A DNA stretch of 64,000 nucleotides from Anisodus tanguticus (GCA_034509755.1 CM067547.1:44418859-44482858), one strand, 5' to 3'; shown: positions 1-11,625, counted from the stretch's first letter. Notes: a model not told the origin generated them from the letters alone. Made by a program: numbers and translations.

Positions 1-732
1 ATTAGGGGTCTAGAACCCTGTCGGAACATGATTGTAGATCGGTCTTGCTCTTGTTCGTGGTAAGTCAAATTTGGGCTGTTGCAAACAGGTTCAGGCTATT
101 TCGGATCTAATTACAGGCCCAAAGAGTTTGGGGAAATTGAGAAATAGTCAATTTTAAAACGGCTAATTAAATTTTAAGCAGCGTTTCAAAATTAAATTAA
201 ACTTTAGTCATTTTCAATATGAAAATATCATCTGGACGATTATATTTCTAGTCTAAAATATGAACATTTAAAATTTCAATGCAACTTGAAATAAGGGATT
301 CTATAAAATATTTTTGGAGTTAAAATTGACAAAATTTAAACTCCAGAATAAATTTATAGAGTTTGAAATATACAGTTAAAACTCTAAAAAAAATTATAGT
401 CATAATTTTATCAATTTAAACTATAAAAAAAATATGGAGTTTTTTGAATTCTACAATTTTACTAAACTCTAGGACACAATCATAAAGTATCAAACTTGTG
501 AAATTGAAATTTCAATCTTGTACTAGTTTAGATACAGTTTGACTCGAGATAAAAGTGATCAATAATAGTATTTTCTCTAATTTTAAGCGTCTTCGTAAAA
601 ATATTTGACAAATTTGAGGAGGCACCTGTATATTCGAATAGTGGACTAAAATTGAATTTATAGAATCCCTTTTACAAACATTTCCTCGTTCAAATAATCA
701 AATTACCCTAAAGTGTCAAATGGACTAGCAGC
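1..732. other. AT-rich region upstream of the PPR gene
   Basis: No coding region is supported here. It holds the presumed promoter and 5' leader of the PPR gene that starts at 733, and one candidate MITE (293-672). I see no convincing TATA box that I would fix to a transcription start. Confidence 0.6.
293..672. repeat. candidate MITE with short terminal inverted repeats
   Basis: The left end reads AAGGGATTCTATAAA (from about 293) and the right end reads TTTATAGAATCCCTT (657-671), which are reverse complements. The interior is very AT-rich and has further short inverted repeats, typical of a non-autonomous DNA element of about 380 bp. I cannot define a clean target duplication, so the family is left open. 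Confidence 0.35.
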
Positions 733-3000
733 ATGGCGATCGCTCCTTTTTCATCAGTAATAGCAAAGTTCCCCATCGTCAGAGCTCCTTATTTCCAACA
801 CATTTCTATTTCCACTTTACTTTCATCTCACCATCTCTCAACTCTTGCTCAGCTTTTCTCCCAACAAACAACCAATACCAACAAATCCCAAAATGGCAAA
901 CGCCTCAATATTCCCAAACCCAAATCATCACCCTCTTCTTCCAAATCCAAAAAAGCTGCAAACATTGCACATATCATCAACACAAACCCATGGTCATATA
1001 ATCTTGAATCTTCCCTTTCTTCCCTCACTCAACCCTCTCTCACACACACAACTATCCTTCACACACTTCGCTTAATCAAGAAACCTTCCAAAGCCCTTAA
1101 CTTCTTCAACTGGACCCAAAAAACAGGTTTTACACACACCCATCAATCCTATTTCCTCATGCTTCAACTACTTAGCAATGCCCGTAACTTAAATTCAGCA
1201 AGAAACTTTCTTTTATCTATACCCACAAGGTCTAATGGTACTGTACCCTTTCAAGATAAGTACTTTAACATCTTGATTCAAAGTTATGGTAAAGCTGGGC
1301 TTTTTCAAGAATCATTAAAGGTGTTTAAAGTGATGAAATCACTTGGAATTTCCCCTTCTGTGGTTACATTCAATAGTTTGTTTTTGATTTTGCTTAAGAG
1401 GGGTCGAACCGGTATGGTTTATGAACTGTTTGATGAAATGCTTAAGACATATGGTGCCAAGCCTGATGTATATACTTTTAACATTTTGATCAGAGGGTCT
1501 TGTATTAACTCCATGGTTGATCAAGGGTTTAGGTTTTTTAAGGAGATGGAGAAGCATGGATGTGATCCAGATGTGATTACGTATAACACCATTATTGACG
1601 GTTTGTGTAGGGCGGGGAAAGTGAAGATTGCACATAATGTGTTAAAGGGTATGGTTAAGAAGGGTCATCAATTGAGTCCTAATGTTGTGAGCTACACCAC
1701 TTTGGTTAGAGGGTATTGCGAGAAGCAAGAGGTCGAACGGGCTCTTGATGTTTTTGAGGAAATGGTAGATTGTGGTCTAAAACCGACTAGTATTACTTAT
1801 AATACTCTTGTACAAGGTCTTTGTGAAGCTAAAAGATTTGACAGAATAAAAGAGATCTTGGAGGGGACTCTAGGAGGTGGAGGACTTATTCCAGATACAT
1901 GTACTTTTAATACATTGATTACCTATCACTGCAATGTGGGAAATCTGGATGAAGCAATGAAAGTTTTTGAGAATATGTCGCACTTAAAGGTCAAACCTGA
2001 TTCAGCAACATATAGTGTCTTAATACGGAGCTTTTGTCAAAAGGGATACTTTGATAGGGCAGAGAAATTATTTGATGACCTAATGAAGAAGGAGGTATTG
2101 CTTTGTGATGATGGTTGTACACCTCTCGTTGCAGCATACAATCCCATGTTTGACTATTTGTGCAAGATTGGCAAGACAAAGAAGGCTGAGAAAGTTTTCA
2201 GGCAGCTAATGAGAAGAGGAACTCAGGATCCTTTTGCTTATGAAATCCTGATCATGGGGCATTGTAGAGAAGGAACATTTAATGATGCACATGAACTCCT
2301 AGTTTTGATGTTGAGGAGAGATTATATACCTAGCATTGAAATTTATGAGTCCCTAATTGAAGGTTTGCTGCAAAAGAATGACCCTAAAGTTGCTTACGAT
2401 ACTCTAGAGAAGATGTTGAAAAGCTCCCATCTTCCGAGATCTTCAACTTTCCATCAAATCCTTACAGAACTTATCAAGAAGAATTGTGCAAGTGAATGTG
2501 CTTCCTTGGTGACACTAATGTTAGACAACAAAGTTCGACAAAGCATCAGCCTTTCAACTGATATTGTGAGGATACTCTTCCAAACGGGATTAAGGGAGAG
2601 AGCTTTTGAAATTGTTAGGTGTCTTTATGAAAATGAATACATGGTAAATATGGAAGACTTGGTTGTTTTCCTATGCCAGTGCAGAAAGTTATTGGAGGCA
2701 CGTGAGCTATTGCTATTTAGCTTAAGTAAGGGTCATATTCTGAATGTAGATACATGCAGTACTCTCTTATATTCTCTCTGCAAAGCGCGTAGAGCTTCAG
2801 AAGCATTTGAGATTTACTATGAGTTGCTCGAAAAAGGAGTCCAACAACCTTTAAAATGCTTAGAAGAGTTATGGCTTGTTCTTGAAACTGAAGGAAGAAC
2901 TAAGGAAGCTGAATTTGTTAAAAAGAGAACCTTAGGCCAATCGCAGTCAGATAGATTGGTTCAAACGTGTGCATCTGAAGGAGATATCTGTAATGTGTAG
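733..3000 (+). CDS. P-class pentatricopeptide repeat (PPR) protein, organelle-targeted
   Basis: Single-exon gene of 755 codons. The N-terminal ~60 residues are rich in S, T, K and N with few acidic residues, as in a chloroplast or mitochondrial transit peptide. From about residue 177 (YFNILIQSYGKAGLFQ) to about residue 700 runs a tandem array of 35-residue PPR motifs, each with the usual V-x-T/S-Y/F-N-x-L-I start and P-D-x spacing. No E, E+, DYW or SMR domain follows, so this is a P-class protein, a type that binds organellar RNA and stabilises, splices or trims it. The overall layout resembles Arabidopsis At1g02060; this is recognition from memory, not a search. Lack of introns is normal for PPR genes. 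It converges on the CDC20 gene. Confidence 0.9.
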   Translation: MAIAPFSSVIAKFPIVRAPYFQHISISTLLSSHHLSTLAQLFSQQTTNTNKSQNGKRLNIPKPKSSPSSSKSKKAANIAHIINTNPWSYNLESSLSSLTQPSLTHTTILHTLRLIKKPSKALNFFNWTQKTGFTHTHQSYFLMLQLLSNARNLNSARNFLLSIPTRSNGTVPFQDKYFNILIQSYGKAGLFQESLKVFKVMKSLGISPSVVTFNSLFLILLKRGRTGMVYELFDEMLKTYGAKPDVYTFNILIRGSCINSMVDQGFRFFKEMEKHGCDPDVITYNTIIDGLCRAGKVKIAHNVLKGMVKKGHQLSPNVVSYTTLVRGYCEKQEVERALDVFEEMVDCGLKPTSITYNTLVQGLCEAKRFDRIKEILEGTLGGGGLIPDTCTFNTLITYHCNVGNLDEAMKVFENMSHLKVKPDSATYSVLIRSFCQKGYFDRAEKLFDDLMKKEVLLCDDGCTPLVAAYNPMFDYLCKIGKTKKAEKVFRQLMRRGTQDPFAYEILIMGHCREGTFNDAHELLVLMLRRDYIPSIEIYESLIEGLLQKNDPKVAYDTLEKMLKSSHLPRSSTFHQILTELIKKNCASECASLVTLMLDNKVRQSISLSTDIVRILFQTGLRERAFEIVRCLYENEYMVNMEDLVVFLCQCRKLLEARELLLFSLSKGHILNVDTCSTLLYSLCKARRASEAFEIYYELLEKGVQQPLKCLEELWLVLETEGRTKEAEFVKKRTLGQSQSDRLVQTCASEGDICNV

Positions 3001-3910
3001 CACGCAAGAGCTCTACTGCTTCTTCAATTATTATCTTAACCACACTTTGTTCTGAAAAATAGAAGTTTGCATATGGTACTTGGCTTACATGGGCGATGCT
3101 ATTTGGGGCTGGATGCCTCTGGAATGTTATTAAGAGCACTATCCGGTTTTCTCTTGGCAACGGAGAAGTCTGGATTTGGACAGCCTTAAAAACATTAAAG
3201 ACCGGAAACTTAACAGTCCCTGAGATCTCTGGTTCACTGTCTGGAGCAAATTTGTTGCTTAATAATTTTGGCCTTCCAGGCGCGGTTATAAGAGAAATAT
3301 GGTGCAAGTGCATCCGGAGGGGATAGGTTCTATGCTTAATTACAACAGCATTGGACATCTTAAACAGTCGAAACCTCCATATTTCCATATTTCCATATTT
3401 CCATATTTCTCAGATGAGAAATTTGGCGCCTTCTTGACGACCTTAATGATGTCTCTTTCTCCAAGTTTCAGTTGTCACAGAGTCATCTGATCTTCTTCCT
3501 ACCAAGCAATATCGATGATTACAATTTTATTTAGCTTTTACTAGATGGCCTGGCTTCTGCAGAAGTACATAACTTCAACCAAGGCCCTGATAGACTTGTA
3601 CCTTGAAGTTTATACATTTAGATTTTTGGCTTTTGAAAAAAATCTTTCAAGTAAAAAGAGTCGATTTTTATTTGAGTAACATTCTCCATAATATGCTTCT
3701 CAGTTCTCATGGCGGCGAGTGCCTGTTTTTTCTGGAATTGAACTAGATGTACTATAGCTTTCCTTACCATAGGATTAGAAATCTATGACTAACCATGCAT
3801 GCTGAGAATTGACACAGAGGATGGTAGAATACGTGACAGCCTGACAGGAATTATTTACAAGCAAATCTATATTTCTCACAACATTTTCATTTCAAAGTTT
3901 AAGCAGCTAA
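3001..3910. other. spacer between convergent PPR and CDC20 genes
   Basis: This stretch holds the presumed 3' untranslated regions of both genes. Short open frames are present but none looks like a conserved protein. A small tandem array of an 8-bp unit (CATATTTC, about four copies) lies at about 3378-3410. Confidence 0.6.
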
Positions 3911-6319
3911 TTATCTCACTGCTGATGCCTTTAGGGACAAGAGATTATCCAAATCTGTGGTATTTGCACTTCTCTCCTGAGGGGGGCCAAATATCTCCCA
4001 GAACCTAATAGTCTCATCTGCTCCAGCCGATACCACAGTCAAACCATCAGGGCTCTGCATGAAGAAAAGGAATGTTAGCGTCTCAATTTTGATATAACCA
4101 TTACTCCTACTTTCTTCGATGTCTAAGTCTCACCTGTGAGAGATGCAGAATTCTTGATGAGGAAGCATGACACAGTGGCTCCCCTATTCTGGCCATGGAA
4201 GGATAACTCCATAAACACAACTGACAAGGAGATTCACCTGTTCCAAACCCATGGCCACTTAATATCTCTTTATGATGCCTGTTCCATTGAAGTCCACAAA
4301 TCTGCCAATTTCATGCACAACAATACTGCGCATATGAGGAAAATATTTATGGTGGAAATTTGTGATAAATCTATAAACAGAAATATCATTGCTCAAATAG
4401 TCAACTTAGTGGAAAGTGGGAACTCTTGTATCCACGCAGACTTACTGTATATACATAATTGCTATAAGATGGCAAAAGTGATGTTAAAACTTGCCTGAGC
4501 TCCAGTTACAGTGGTGCTGATACATGTCCCCTTCTGTGTGTTCCAAATCTTAAGACATCCATCATCTATGCCCCCTCCAGAGGCTAATACATCGCTGTTA
4601 TATGGACACCAAGCTAGGGCCTTTACTGCAGCATGATGTTCGTTGAACCGGTGCATATAATCCCTTGAGCTCATCTTGAAAATATCCCATATGTACACCA
4701 GATTGTCATTGCCACCACTAGCAAGTACATTTCCCGTGCTAGACCACTTCACGCCACAAACTTCACCTCTATGTACTCGCGTTATAGAGACCAAACTATT
4801 ACTCGCTCTCACTGCACAATGAGACTTGCAAGTGAGTAGGCTGCTGTTATAAGAGAGATTAATTAACTACTCCCTCTGTTTTAATTTGTTTGTCATTAAT
4901 TTGACTCCGCACGGAGTTTGAAATAAAGAAGACTTTTGAATCTTGTGGTCTTAAATTAAAGATGTGTATAATGTACCAAAATGTCGGAATCTTGTGATCT
5001 TATTTATGCCATGTAGGATGTTAGGTATAAAGAGTTAGGAGTACTAAATATACAAAGTGACATTCTTTTCTTAACAAATTAAAAAATAAAGTAAGACAAA
5101 CAAATTGAAACGGAAAGAGTATATCAGAATTAAAAAAACTTGGTAGTACCATCATGATTAATAATAGCTCTGTCTTTACTCCCTGAGGTTAAAATATGAC
5201 CATTCCATGCAACACAACCCACTCTGCTCTGATGGCCTTGCAGGTCTCTCACCTGTTTATGTGAGGGAAAGGAGTCAATTACTTGGAAAAAAACAACAAG
5301 AACACTTTTTTCTACTTATAATGTTACAAACATTAACTAGCTAGTCTTACAAGCTTGGAAGTCTGAGCATCCCAGAGCTGGAGTTTGGAGGAATTACAAC
5401 CAACTGCTACTATTTTTCCATCATCAGACCAAGCTACACTAGTAGGATAATCATGTTCACGCTTCACTTCCATAAGTATCTGTGCTTTTTGCACTTTAGC
5501 ATTCCAGAGGTATAGAATTGATCCAAGAACAATGGCAAGTATGTTGGATTTTCCCCAATCCATAACATTTGAGTAATAATCATCTGACAGGAGTGGAGCA
5601 TCTAGAGCTCGACTTGCTTTCTGCTATATACAACATCGCAACACGTTATTTGACACATCAAAATAAGCACCCTATTAGAGATTCTTTGTCACAATCAATG
5701 GTGAATTTAAACTTAGGGAAATTCTTACCAAGGGAAACTTTCGATATCGCTTACTGTCATTAGTTTGCAGGGGAATTTCTTCGTCACTACGCCGCATTTC
5801 ATCAATTAGACGTGTGGATTGTCTACTCGATTTGGGACTCCCTCTGAAAACCAGCATTCTGAATGGCCTTCCTTCCACATCCAACTTTAGATTTTCCTCC
5901 ATTTTCCTTCTATATTCATCCTATCAAAAGGAAATCCAATGACAAAACAAAATATCATACTACTATATAAACAAACAACTGAAATGGGGGTTCAGAAACA
6001 GAATTTATTTCACAAACAGAAAATGTAACAATCCCATGAGGAAACAAATCAAGAAACTGACATTGAACTTGGGTTTTCCGAGTTTCTTGGTTCTGTTGGT
6101 GAGTAAAGTGTGTGCTTGATCAAGATCCATCAGGCTTCTATTGGGTATAAATCTATCTCCCTTCATCACAAACACTCAAAAATCATATATCCATTTTACA
6201 CAAGTAGAAAATAACACTTAAAGAAAAGGGTTGTTGGTGTGCATTACAGGAAAATCATAGTCGACGGGACTGCTGAGAAGGCGAGTTGGAGAGTACCAAT
6301 CTGGTTGAATCTCATTCAT
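3911..6319 (-). CDS. CDC20: CDC20-type activator of the anaphase-promoting complex (WD40 protein), eight exons
   Basis: Model: complement(join(3911..4054,4134..4301,4495..4811,5150..5252,5351..5620,5729..5920,6062..6160,6248..6319)), 454 residues, against about 457 for plant CDC20. CDC20 activates the APC/C ubiquitin ligase and presents mitotic substrates to it. The C-box DRFIPNRS lies at residues 26-33. Exon 4 begins the WD40 propeller after a RALDAP...DDYYSNVMDWG segment typical of the family. Later blades show HQSRVGCVAWN, GGNDNLVYIWD, KALAWCP and SPDGLTVVSAGADETIRFW. The protein ends in AVR, near the usual Ile-Arg tail. All exon phases join without stops. The donor of the third intron from the 3' side (4494) is CAG|GCAAGT, a GC-AG intron. 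The donor after exon 2 (AAT|GTCAGT) is weak, so that boundary is the least certain. A Stowaway-like MITE sits in the intron 4812-5149. The N-terminal third is shorter and more divergent than in canonical copies. Confidence 0.88.
4868..5121. mobile_element. Stowaway-like MITE in a CDC20 intron
   Basis: Terminal inverted repeats CTCCCTCTGTTTTAATTTGT (from 4870) and the complementary GAAACGGAAAGAG end (to 5119) are flanked by TA on both sides (4868-4869 and 5120-5121), the target duplication of Tc1/mariner-derived Stowaway MITEs. The element is about 250 bp, has no coding capacity and lies wholly inside the intron between exons 5 and 6. Confidence 0.8.
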
Positions 6320-6735
6320 TTTCTGTAAATCCCAGAAGCCTTTTCTAATCTTATTTTGTTAATTTTCAGAGTTTCGATTTGATGTTAAACAAAACAAGAC
6401 AAACAGGAAGAAAGCTTATTGAGAATATTAGTTAACGGCTGTTTCGCTCCAAATTAGTTTGTTCAATGCTTTATGTTTTAGGGAGACGTCGGTTTATTTC
6501 CCCAACGGTTAACAATTTTTTTTTCTTTTTCAAGACAAAAGAGGAAAAAAAGAGAGAAGTCTTTGGTTATTCCCTTTTCAATTTCCTATTTTTTCACCAA
6601 CATGAAATTGGAATTCGTGATACAACAATTTGAATTGTCATTTTTCACCACGGGAAATATCCTTGCGATTTAAGAAACGTTAGTCTTCTCTTTAAATAAT
6701 TACAAAACACATTCATAAATCATACTATTATATAC
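6320..6735 (-). promoter_or_regulatory. promoter region of the CDC20 gene
   Basis: This is the stretch between the CDC20 start codon and the Copia-1 insertion. It contains a perfect MSA motif (6501-6511) and a second AACGG core at 6434-6438. No gene is visible. Copia-1 is inserted about 415 bp upstream of the start codon, leaving both motifs on the gene side. Confidence 0.6.
6501..6511 (+). promoter_or_regulatory. mitosis-specific activator (MSA) element
   Basis: CCCAACGGTTA matches the MSA consensus YCYAACGGYYA at every position. MSA elements are bound by three-repeat MYB (MYB3R) factors and drive G2/M transcription of B-type cyclins, CDC20 and other mitotic genes. It lies about 185 bp upstream of the CDC20 start codon, in reverse orientation to the gene. 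Confidence 0.7.
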
Positions 6736-7100
6736 CGATAAGTTTTGAGGAATGATTTTCCATTGATCTTATTCATCAACAATATATAATTTATATAGTA
6801 GTTCAAGATCAACCTAATTGATGTAAGAATATAATTCTTCCTAAAAACAAATATCAACCTAATCCTAGGAGATATACAAAGATATACACCTAATCCTAAA
6901 AGATATACAAAGATATACACCTAATCCTAAAAGATATATAAAGATATTTTTGATACTAGGAGATATACAAGGATATCCCAAATCACCATATACCGTGTAT
7001 ATCACGGTCCAAATCAGCCGAATATGGTATGGTAGTCGATAGCCGAATATGGTATGGTAGCCGATAGCCGAATATGGTATTTATTAATCCAATCCTAATA
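6736..7100 (-). repeat. Copia-1 3' LTR
   Basis: 365 bp. It matches the 5' LTR but is about 48 bp longer, mainly from extra copies of the units AGATATACAAAGATATACACCTAATCC and CCGAATATGGTATGGTAG. Its outer end has CGATAAG where the other LTR has TGATAAG. Confidence 0.85.
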
Positions 7101-7104
7101 CCCC

Positions 7105-8601
7105 TCAAGTTGGAGCATGCAAGTCACAAATTCCCAACTTGCGAAGTAAATATACAAATTGGTGTTTGCCTAGTGCTTTTGTGAAAATGTTGGCAAGCTG
7201 CTCGTTTGTAGACACATGACTCGTTGTAATTACACCTTCCTGGATCGCATCACGGACATAGTGACAGTCAACCTCAATATGCTTTGTTCGTTCATGAAAA
7301 ACAGGATTCTGAGTTATATGTAGTGCAGACTTACTGTCACAAAATAGAGTCATAGCACGAGGATGATCCACCCCAAGACTGCCTAATAGTGCTTTCAGCC
7401 ACTTCAACTCCGAAGTGATCGCTGCCATCGAGCGATATTCGGCTTCCGCGGATGATTTGGAAACCGTATGTTGCTTCTTGGTTTTCCAGGAAATGGGGGA
7501 ACAACCTAGGAAAACCAACTATCTCGTAATAGACCGCCTAATCAACGAACAACTCGCCCAATCAGAATCACACCAACATGTTAATGACATATCACTATCA
7601 GCCCGTAGCAAAATGCCTTGACCCGTACTGCCTTTCAAGTATCAAACATCTCGGATAGACGTATCCCAGTGTTCCTGACACGGCACTTGCATAAACTGGG
7701 CCAGAATATGAAATGCGTAGGCTAAGTCAGGACGAGTGAATGAAAGGTAAATCAGACGACCAACTAACCGACGATAGCGCTCCGGATCAGCAAGTAACGG
7801 TCCATTAGCTAAGGCCAAAGTATGATTCTGCTCAATAGGGAAGTCGGTAGGCTTTGTACCTAGAAGTCTAGCATCGGCTATGATGTCGAGAGTGTACTTT
7901 CGCTGGCATAAAAAAATTCCCTCCGAGCTCCGGGCTACTTCAATACCTATAAAATATTTTAACATACCCAAATCCTTCATATGAAAGCACACACTCAAAT
8001 ATTTCTTAAATGCAGCTACAACGGAAGAATCATTGCCAGAGATAATCAGGTCATCCACATATACGAGTACATTAAGTTGTACTATTCCCTGGCGCAGAGT
8101 AAAGAGCGAATAATCAGAGTAAGACTGATGGAAACCGTACCTCTTAAAAGAAGATGCCAACTTATCAAACCAACACCTCGGTGCCTGTTTTCAACCATAG
8201 AGGGACTTTTTCAAGCGACAAACTATGCCGGGTTTGTCAACTGTAAAGCCAGGAGGTAATGTCATGTAAACTTCCTCATCTAAGTCGCCGTGAAGAAAGG
8301 CATTATGCACATCCATTTGATGTAATTCCCAATTTTTAGAAGTCGCAACTGCAAGAAAGGCACGAACTGTCACCATTTTAGCCACATGAGCGAAGGTTTC
8401 GTTGTAATCAATCCTCTCAACTTGATGATTACCAAAAATGACAAGTCGAGCTTTCAATCGCTCTGTTTTCCCATCTGCATGATAATTGATTTTGTACACC
8501 CATTTGTATCCGAATGCCTTTTTTTCAGGAGGTAACTCCTCCATCACCCAAGTCTCATTATCTTCTAGTGCACTGATTTCTTTTGCATAGCTTCTCTCCA
8601 A
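7105..8601 (-). pseudogene. Copia-1 reverse transcriptase and RNase H, broken
   Basis: Three blocks on the minus strand. 8601-8191 encodes the start of the copia reverse transcriptase (GYKWVYKIN, HQMDVHNAFLHGDL) and stops at KKSLYG. 8160-7642 continues with the catalytic YVDD (LVYVDDLIISG) and the YFIGIEV segment. 7518-7105 is the RNase H end (SSAEAEYRSMA, FCDSKSALHI, RTKHIEVDCH). Stops and a frameshift separate the blocks, including an in-frame TAG just before 7518. Confidence 0.85.
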
Positions 8602-9075
8602 CCAGCGTCTTTCATTGCCTCGTGAAAATTACGGGGCTCAAGTCCTGCAATCACAGCTGCAATAAATATATGATGTCGCAACGAAAAATTATCTGAATTC
8701 ACAAAATGTGCTATAGGATAAGGAGTACCTGAAGAACTATGCGAAGCCGATGAACCTTGGGAAGGACTCTTTTTCCGTACAGTGGATCAACAAAATCACG
8801 CAACAAGACCGAAGGGTGTTTATCCCTTAATCCTCTGCCCAATTCATTTTCTTCATCGGTAGTTAGTGGGCCTGCTCGTGGGCTGGTCGGGTGAAGGGTC
8901 GGTGGATCGGTCGCCGCCGCCGGGCCGGTCGCAACTTCCCCCCGGCCGGGCAAGGTAATGTCGACGCCCCCCACTGCCCCATCCATCGTTTTATGACCAA
9001 TACCCCTGACAGTTCCGGCAATAACCCCTTCGTCTACAACCGACTCAAAATCACCAAAATAATCCACATCGACGC

Positions 9076-10386
9076 CTACATTTTCTGTAGAATTATGCGA
9101 TGATGAACTATCATTTTCGGTTTCAAATGGGAACTCATTCTCATGAAATTTAACATCACGTGAGACAAATATATCCCCATTATCCAGATCATACAACTTT
9201 CACCCCTTTTCCCAGTCGGATAGCCGACAAACACATATTTTCTACTACGCGGAGCGAATTTATTTCCTTTCGCCTTCTGATTGTGAGCAAAGCACAAACA
9301 CCCAAAAACTCTTAGTTCAGCAAAGGTAGGTGGTTTTCCAAAAAGAACATCATACGGAGTCTTATTTTCAAGCAAGAACGAAGGAGTTCAGCTAATTAAG
9401 TACACAACCGCAAGCACACATTCCCCCAAAAAAATAATTGGTAAATTAGCCTGAAACATCAATGTTCGACCAACATTTAGTATGTGTTGATGTTTCCTTT
9501 ATACCCGTCTATTTTGTTGAGGAGTACCCACACATGATGTTTGAAATAGAATTCCATTTGTGTTAAAATAGTCTATCATGGATTTAAATTATGTTCCATT
9601 ATCACTCCGCACAATTTTAATTGTTGTATCAAATTGGTACTCAACCATTGCGATGAAAGAACAAAAAGTCTTATAGACTTCAGTCTTATTACGCAATAAA
9701 TATACCCAAACTGCTCTTGAATAATCATCAACTAAGGTCAAGAAGTAGATTGCATCACACGAAAAGGGTGTACCATTTGGCCCCCATAAATCACAATGTA
9801 TTAACTCAAATATTCGACTAGCTTTATTCTCACTAACAGGAAAGCTATCACGCGTTTGTTTTGCTTGAGGGCAAATTACGCATGCTTTATTCAAGTGTTT
9901 TCTAGCACTACTAGAGCTAATTGCAGGAACTAACTTGAAAACTTTGTCCCAAGGGTGACCCAACCGTCGATGCCATAATTCAAATTCTGTCAAACTATGA
10001 ACCGTCACTGCTTGCACTATAGGAATCCCTCGAAAAAAGTAGAGTCTGTCCCGACGTTCACCTGCTCTAATCAGGTTCCCCAAAAGTTGGTCTTGTATAG
10101 CACACAAAGATTTAGTGAATTTGACATTACAATTAAAATCATCAATTAATTGTGACACCGATATTAAATTGCAGTTAAGTTGGTGAACAAATAAAACATT
10201 TTGAAGGGTCAAATCCTTTGAAAGAACCACACAACACATCATCGTTGCAATGACACGTTCGCCATCAGGAAAAGCTACCGGCCATTCGGAAATCTGTTGT
10301 GCATTAGTGAGGCAGGACAGACTCCTCGTTACGTGATGTGATGCCCATGTATTAATAATCCAAGGCATACTAGGAGACTTACCCAT
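9076..10386 (-). pseudogene. Copia-1 protease and integrase, broken
   Basis: 10386-9589 begins with the protease segment, continues to the integrase zinc finger (WHRRLGHP ... CVICPQAKQTR) and the first catalytic block (FELIHCDLWGP, DDYSRAVWVY), then stops at RSDNGT. 9375-9076 carries a further integrase C-terminal piece (ELRVFGCLCFAHN). The protease active site reads INTWAS in place of the usual DTGAS, so the catalytic Asp and Gly are lost. The frame overlaps the end of gag by 8 bases. Confidence 0.85.
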
Positions 10387-11500
10387 CGTTCGATTGCCCC
10401 TTAGAATTTCTCATATTCAAAAGAGCTTGAATTTGATCCTGGGTCAAATCAGCTAAGGCAGAATAGTCGGCACTAGTCGATGCGCCAAGTGGTTCGGTCA
10501 CCACATTAGCACGAGTTGTTGGCCCATTAACGCGGCCAGTGATGGATGAAGAAGCCGATGAGCTTGCTACCGCTAGAACAGTCCAAGACGAGGCAGTAGA
10601 AGTGCCACGACCAGAATTTCTTCGAGGGCCACGATTCCGGTCCTCCCACCAGTCTAGGTAGCCGTGTAACTTGAAACACGTTCCATTGTCATGCCCTTTT
10701 TGCTTGCAGTGAGAACAATGAAGCTTTGATTTGTCCGGCTTGTCATACCCACCTCTAGGACGATCGGTTGGTTGAAGAGTAAAGACATGATTTTCTTCCG
10801 TAACTGCCTTTCCCCTAGCAATATTTCTCGATCTCTCCTCTTGAATAAAAATTTGATAAACTGAATCGAGTGAAAGACGAGGATTCTGAGAAAGAATGTT
10901 TGACCGGACAGTAGCATACAAGTCATCATCAACGCCAATTAGGAATTGGTGGAATATTTCCTCCTCTTGATCCATAGCAAATTTTCCAGTTACATCGCAC
11001 GTGCACTTCCCACAAGTACAGTAATGCATCGGTTTTAGGCGTGCAAACTCGTCAAAGTAACCCATCAACAGAGTATAGTACTCTTCGATGGTCATTCATT
11101 TTGATTGTTTCCAGGCAGTGATGGCGGCGCGAATCTGCTGGATGCGTGGACCATTAGCGACGACGAATCGATTTTCCAAGTAGTCCCATAAACGTTTTGC
11201 TTCGTCATGGTAAGGAATAGATACAACCACTTTAGGATCCATGCTTCGTAATATCCATGAGACGGGCATGGAATTAACCGTGTCCCAATCAAGTAACTTT
11301 TTCTTGTCTGTCGGTTCAGTGATCGTGCCGTCAATAAACACGAACTTCTGGCGAGATTTCAAGGCCAACGTCATGGCTCGAGACCATGCGATGTAGTTGT
11401 CGCCGGTAAGAATGACATGAGTAATCACATTACTCGGTTGATCCCCAGAACTGAGAAAGAAGGAAGAGATTGGGTCAATTTTTCCTTCAATGTTCGACAT
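10379..11500 (-). pseudogene. Copia-1 gag, interrupted by one in-frame stop
   Basis: 11500-11096 and 11095-10379 lie in the same frame, separated by a single TGA. The first part has the copia gag block (LTGDNYIAWSRAMTLAL). The second carries a CCHC zinc knuckle CSHCKQKGHDNGTC (C-x2-C-x4-H-x4-C) for RNA packaging. Confidence 0.85.
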
Positions 11501-11625
11501 GATAACGTCGACAAACTAGGGATGTCGAGCGTCGTTGGCTGCCGGAAAAAATATTTTGTTGACCGTTGGAAAAGATGACAGCCGGGAGATTTTTTTTTTT
11601 TTTTGTAGGATTTGCTAGTCGGCTA

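Noticed and set aside
3096..3490. Short plus-strand open frames downstream of the PPR gene
   Set aside because: No recognisable domain, low complexity, and they lie where the PPR 3' untranslated region should be.
4136..4498. Plus-strand open frame of 120 codons
   Set aside because: It is the complement of CDC20 exon 7 and intron sequence; the minus strand gives conserved WD40 residues.
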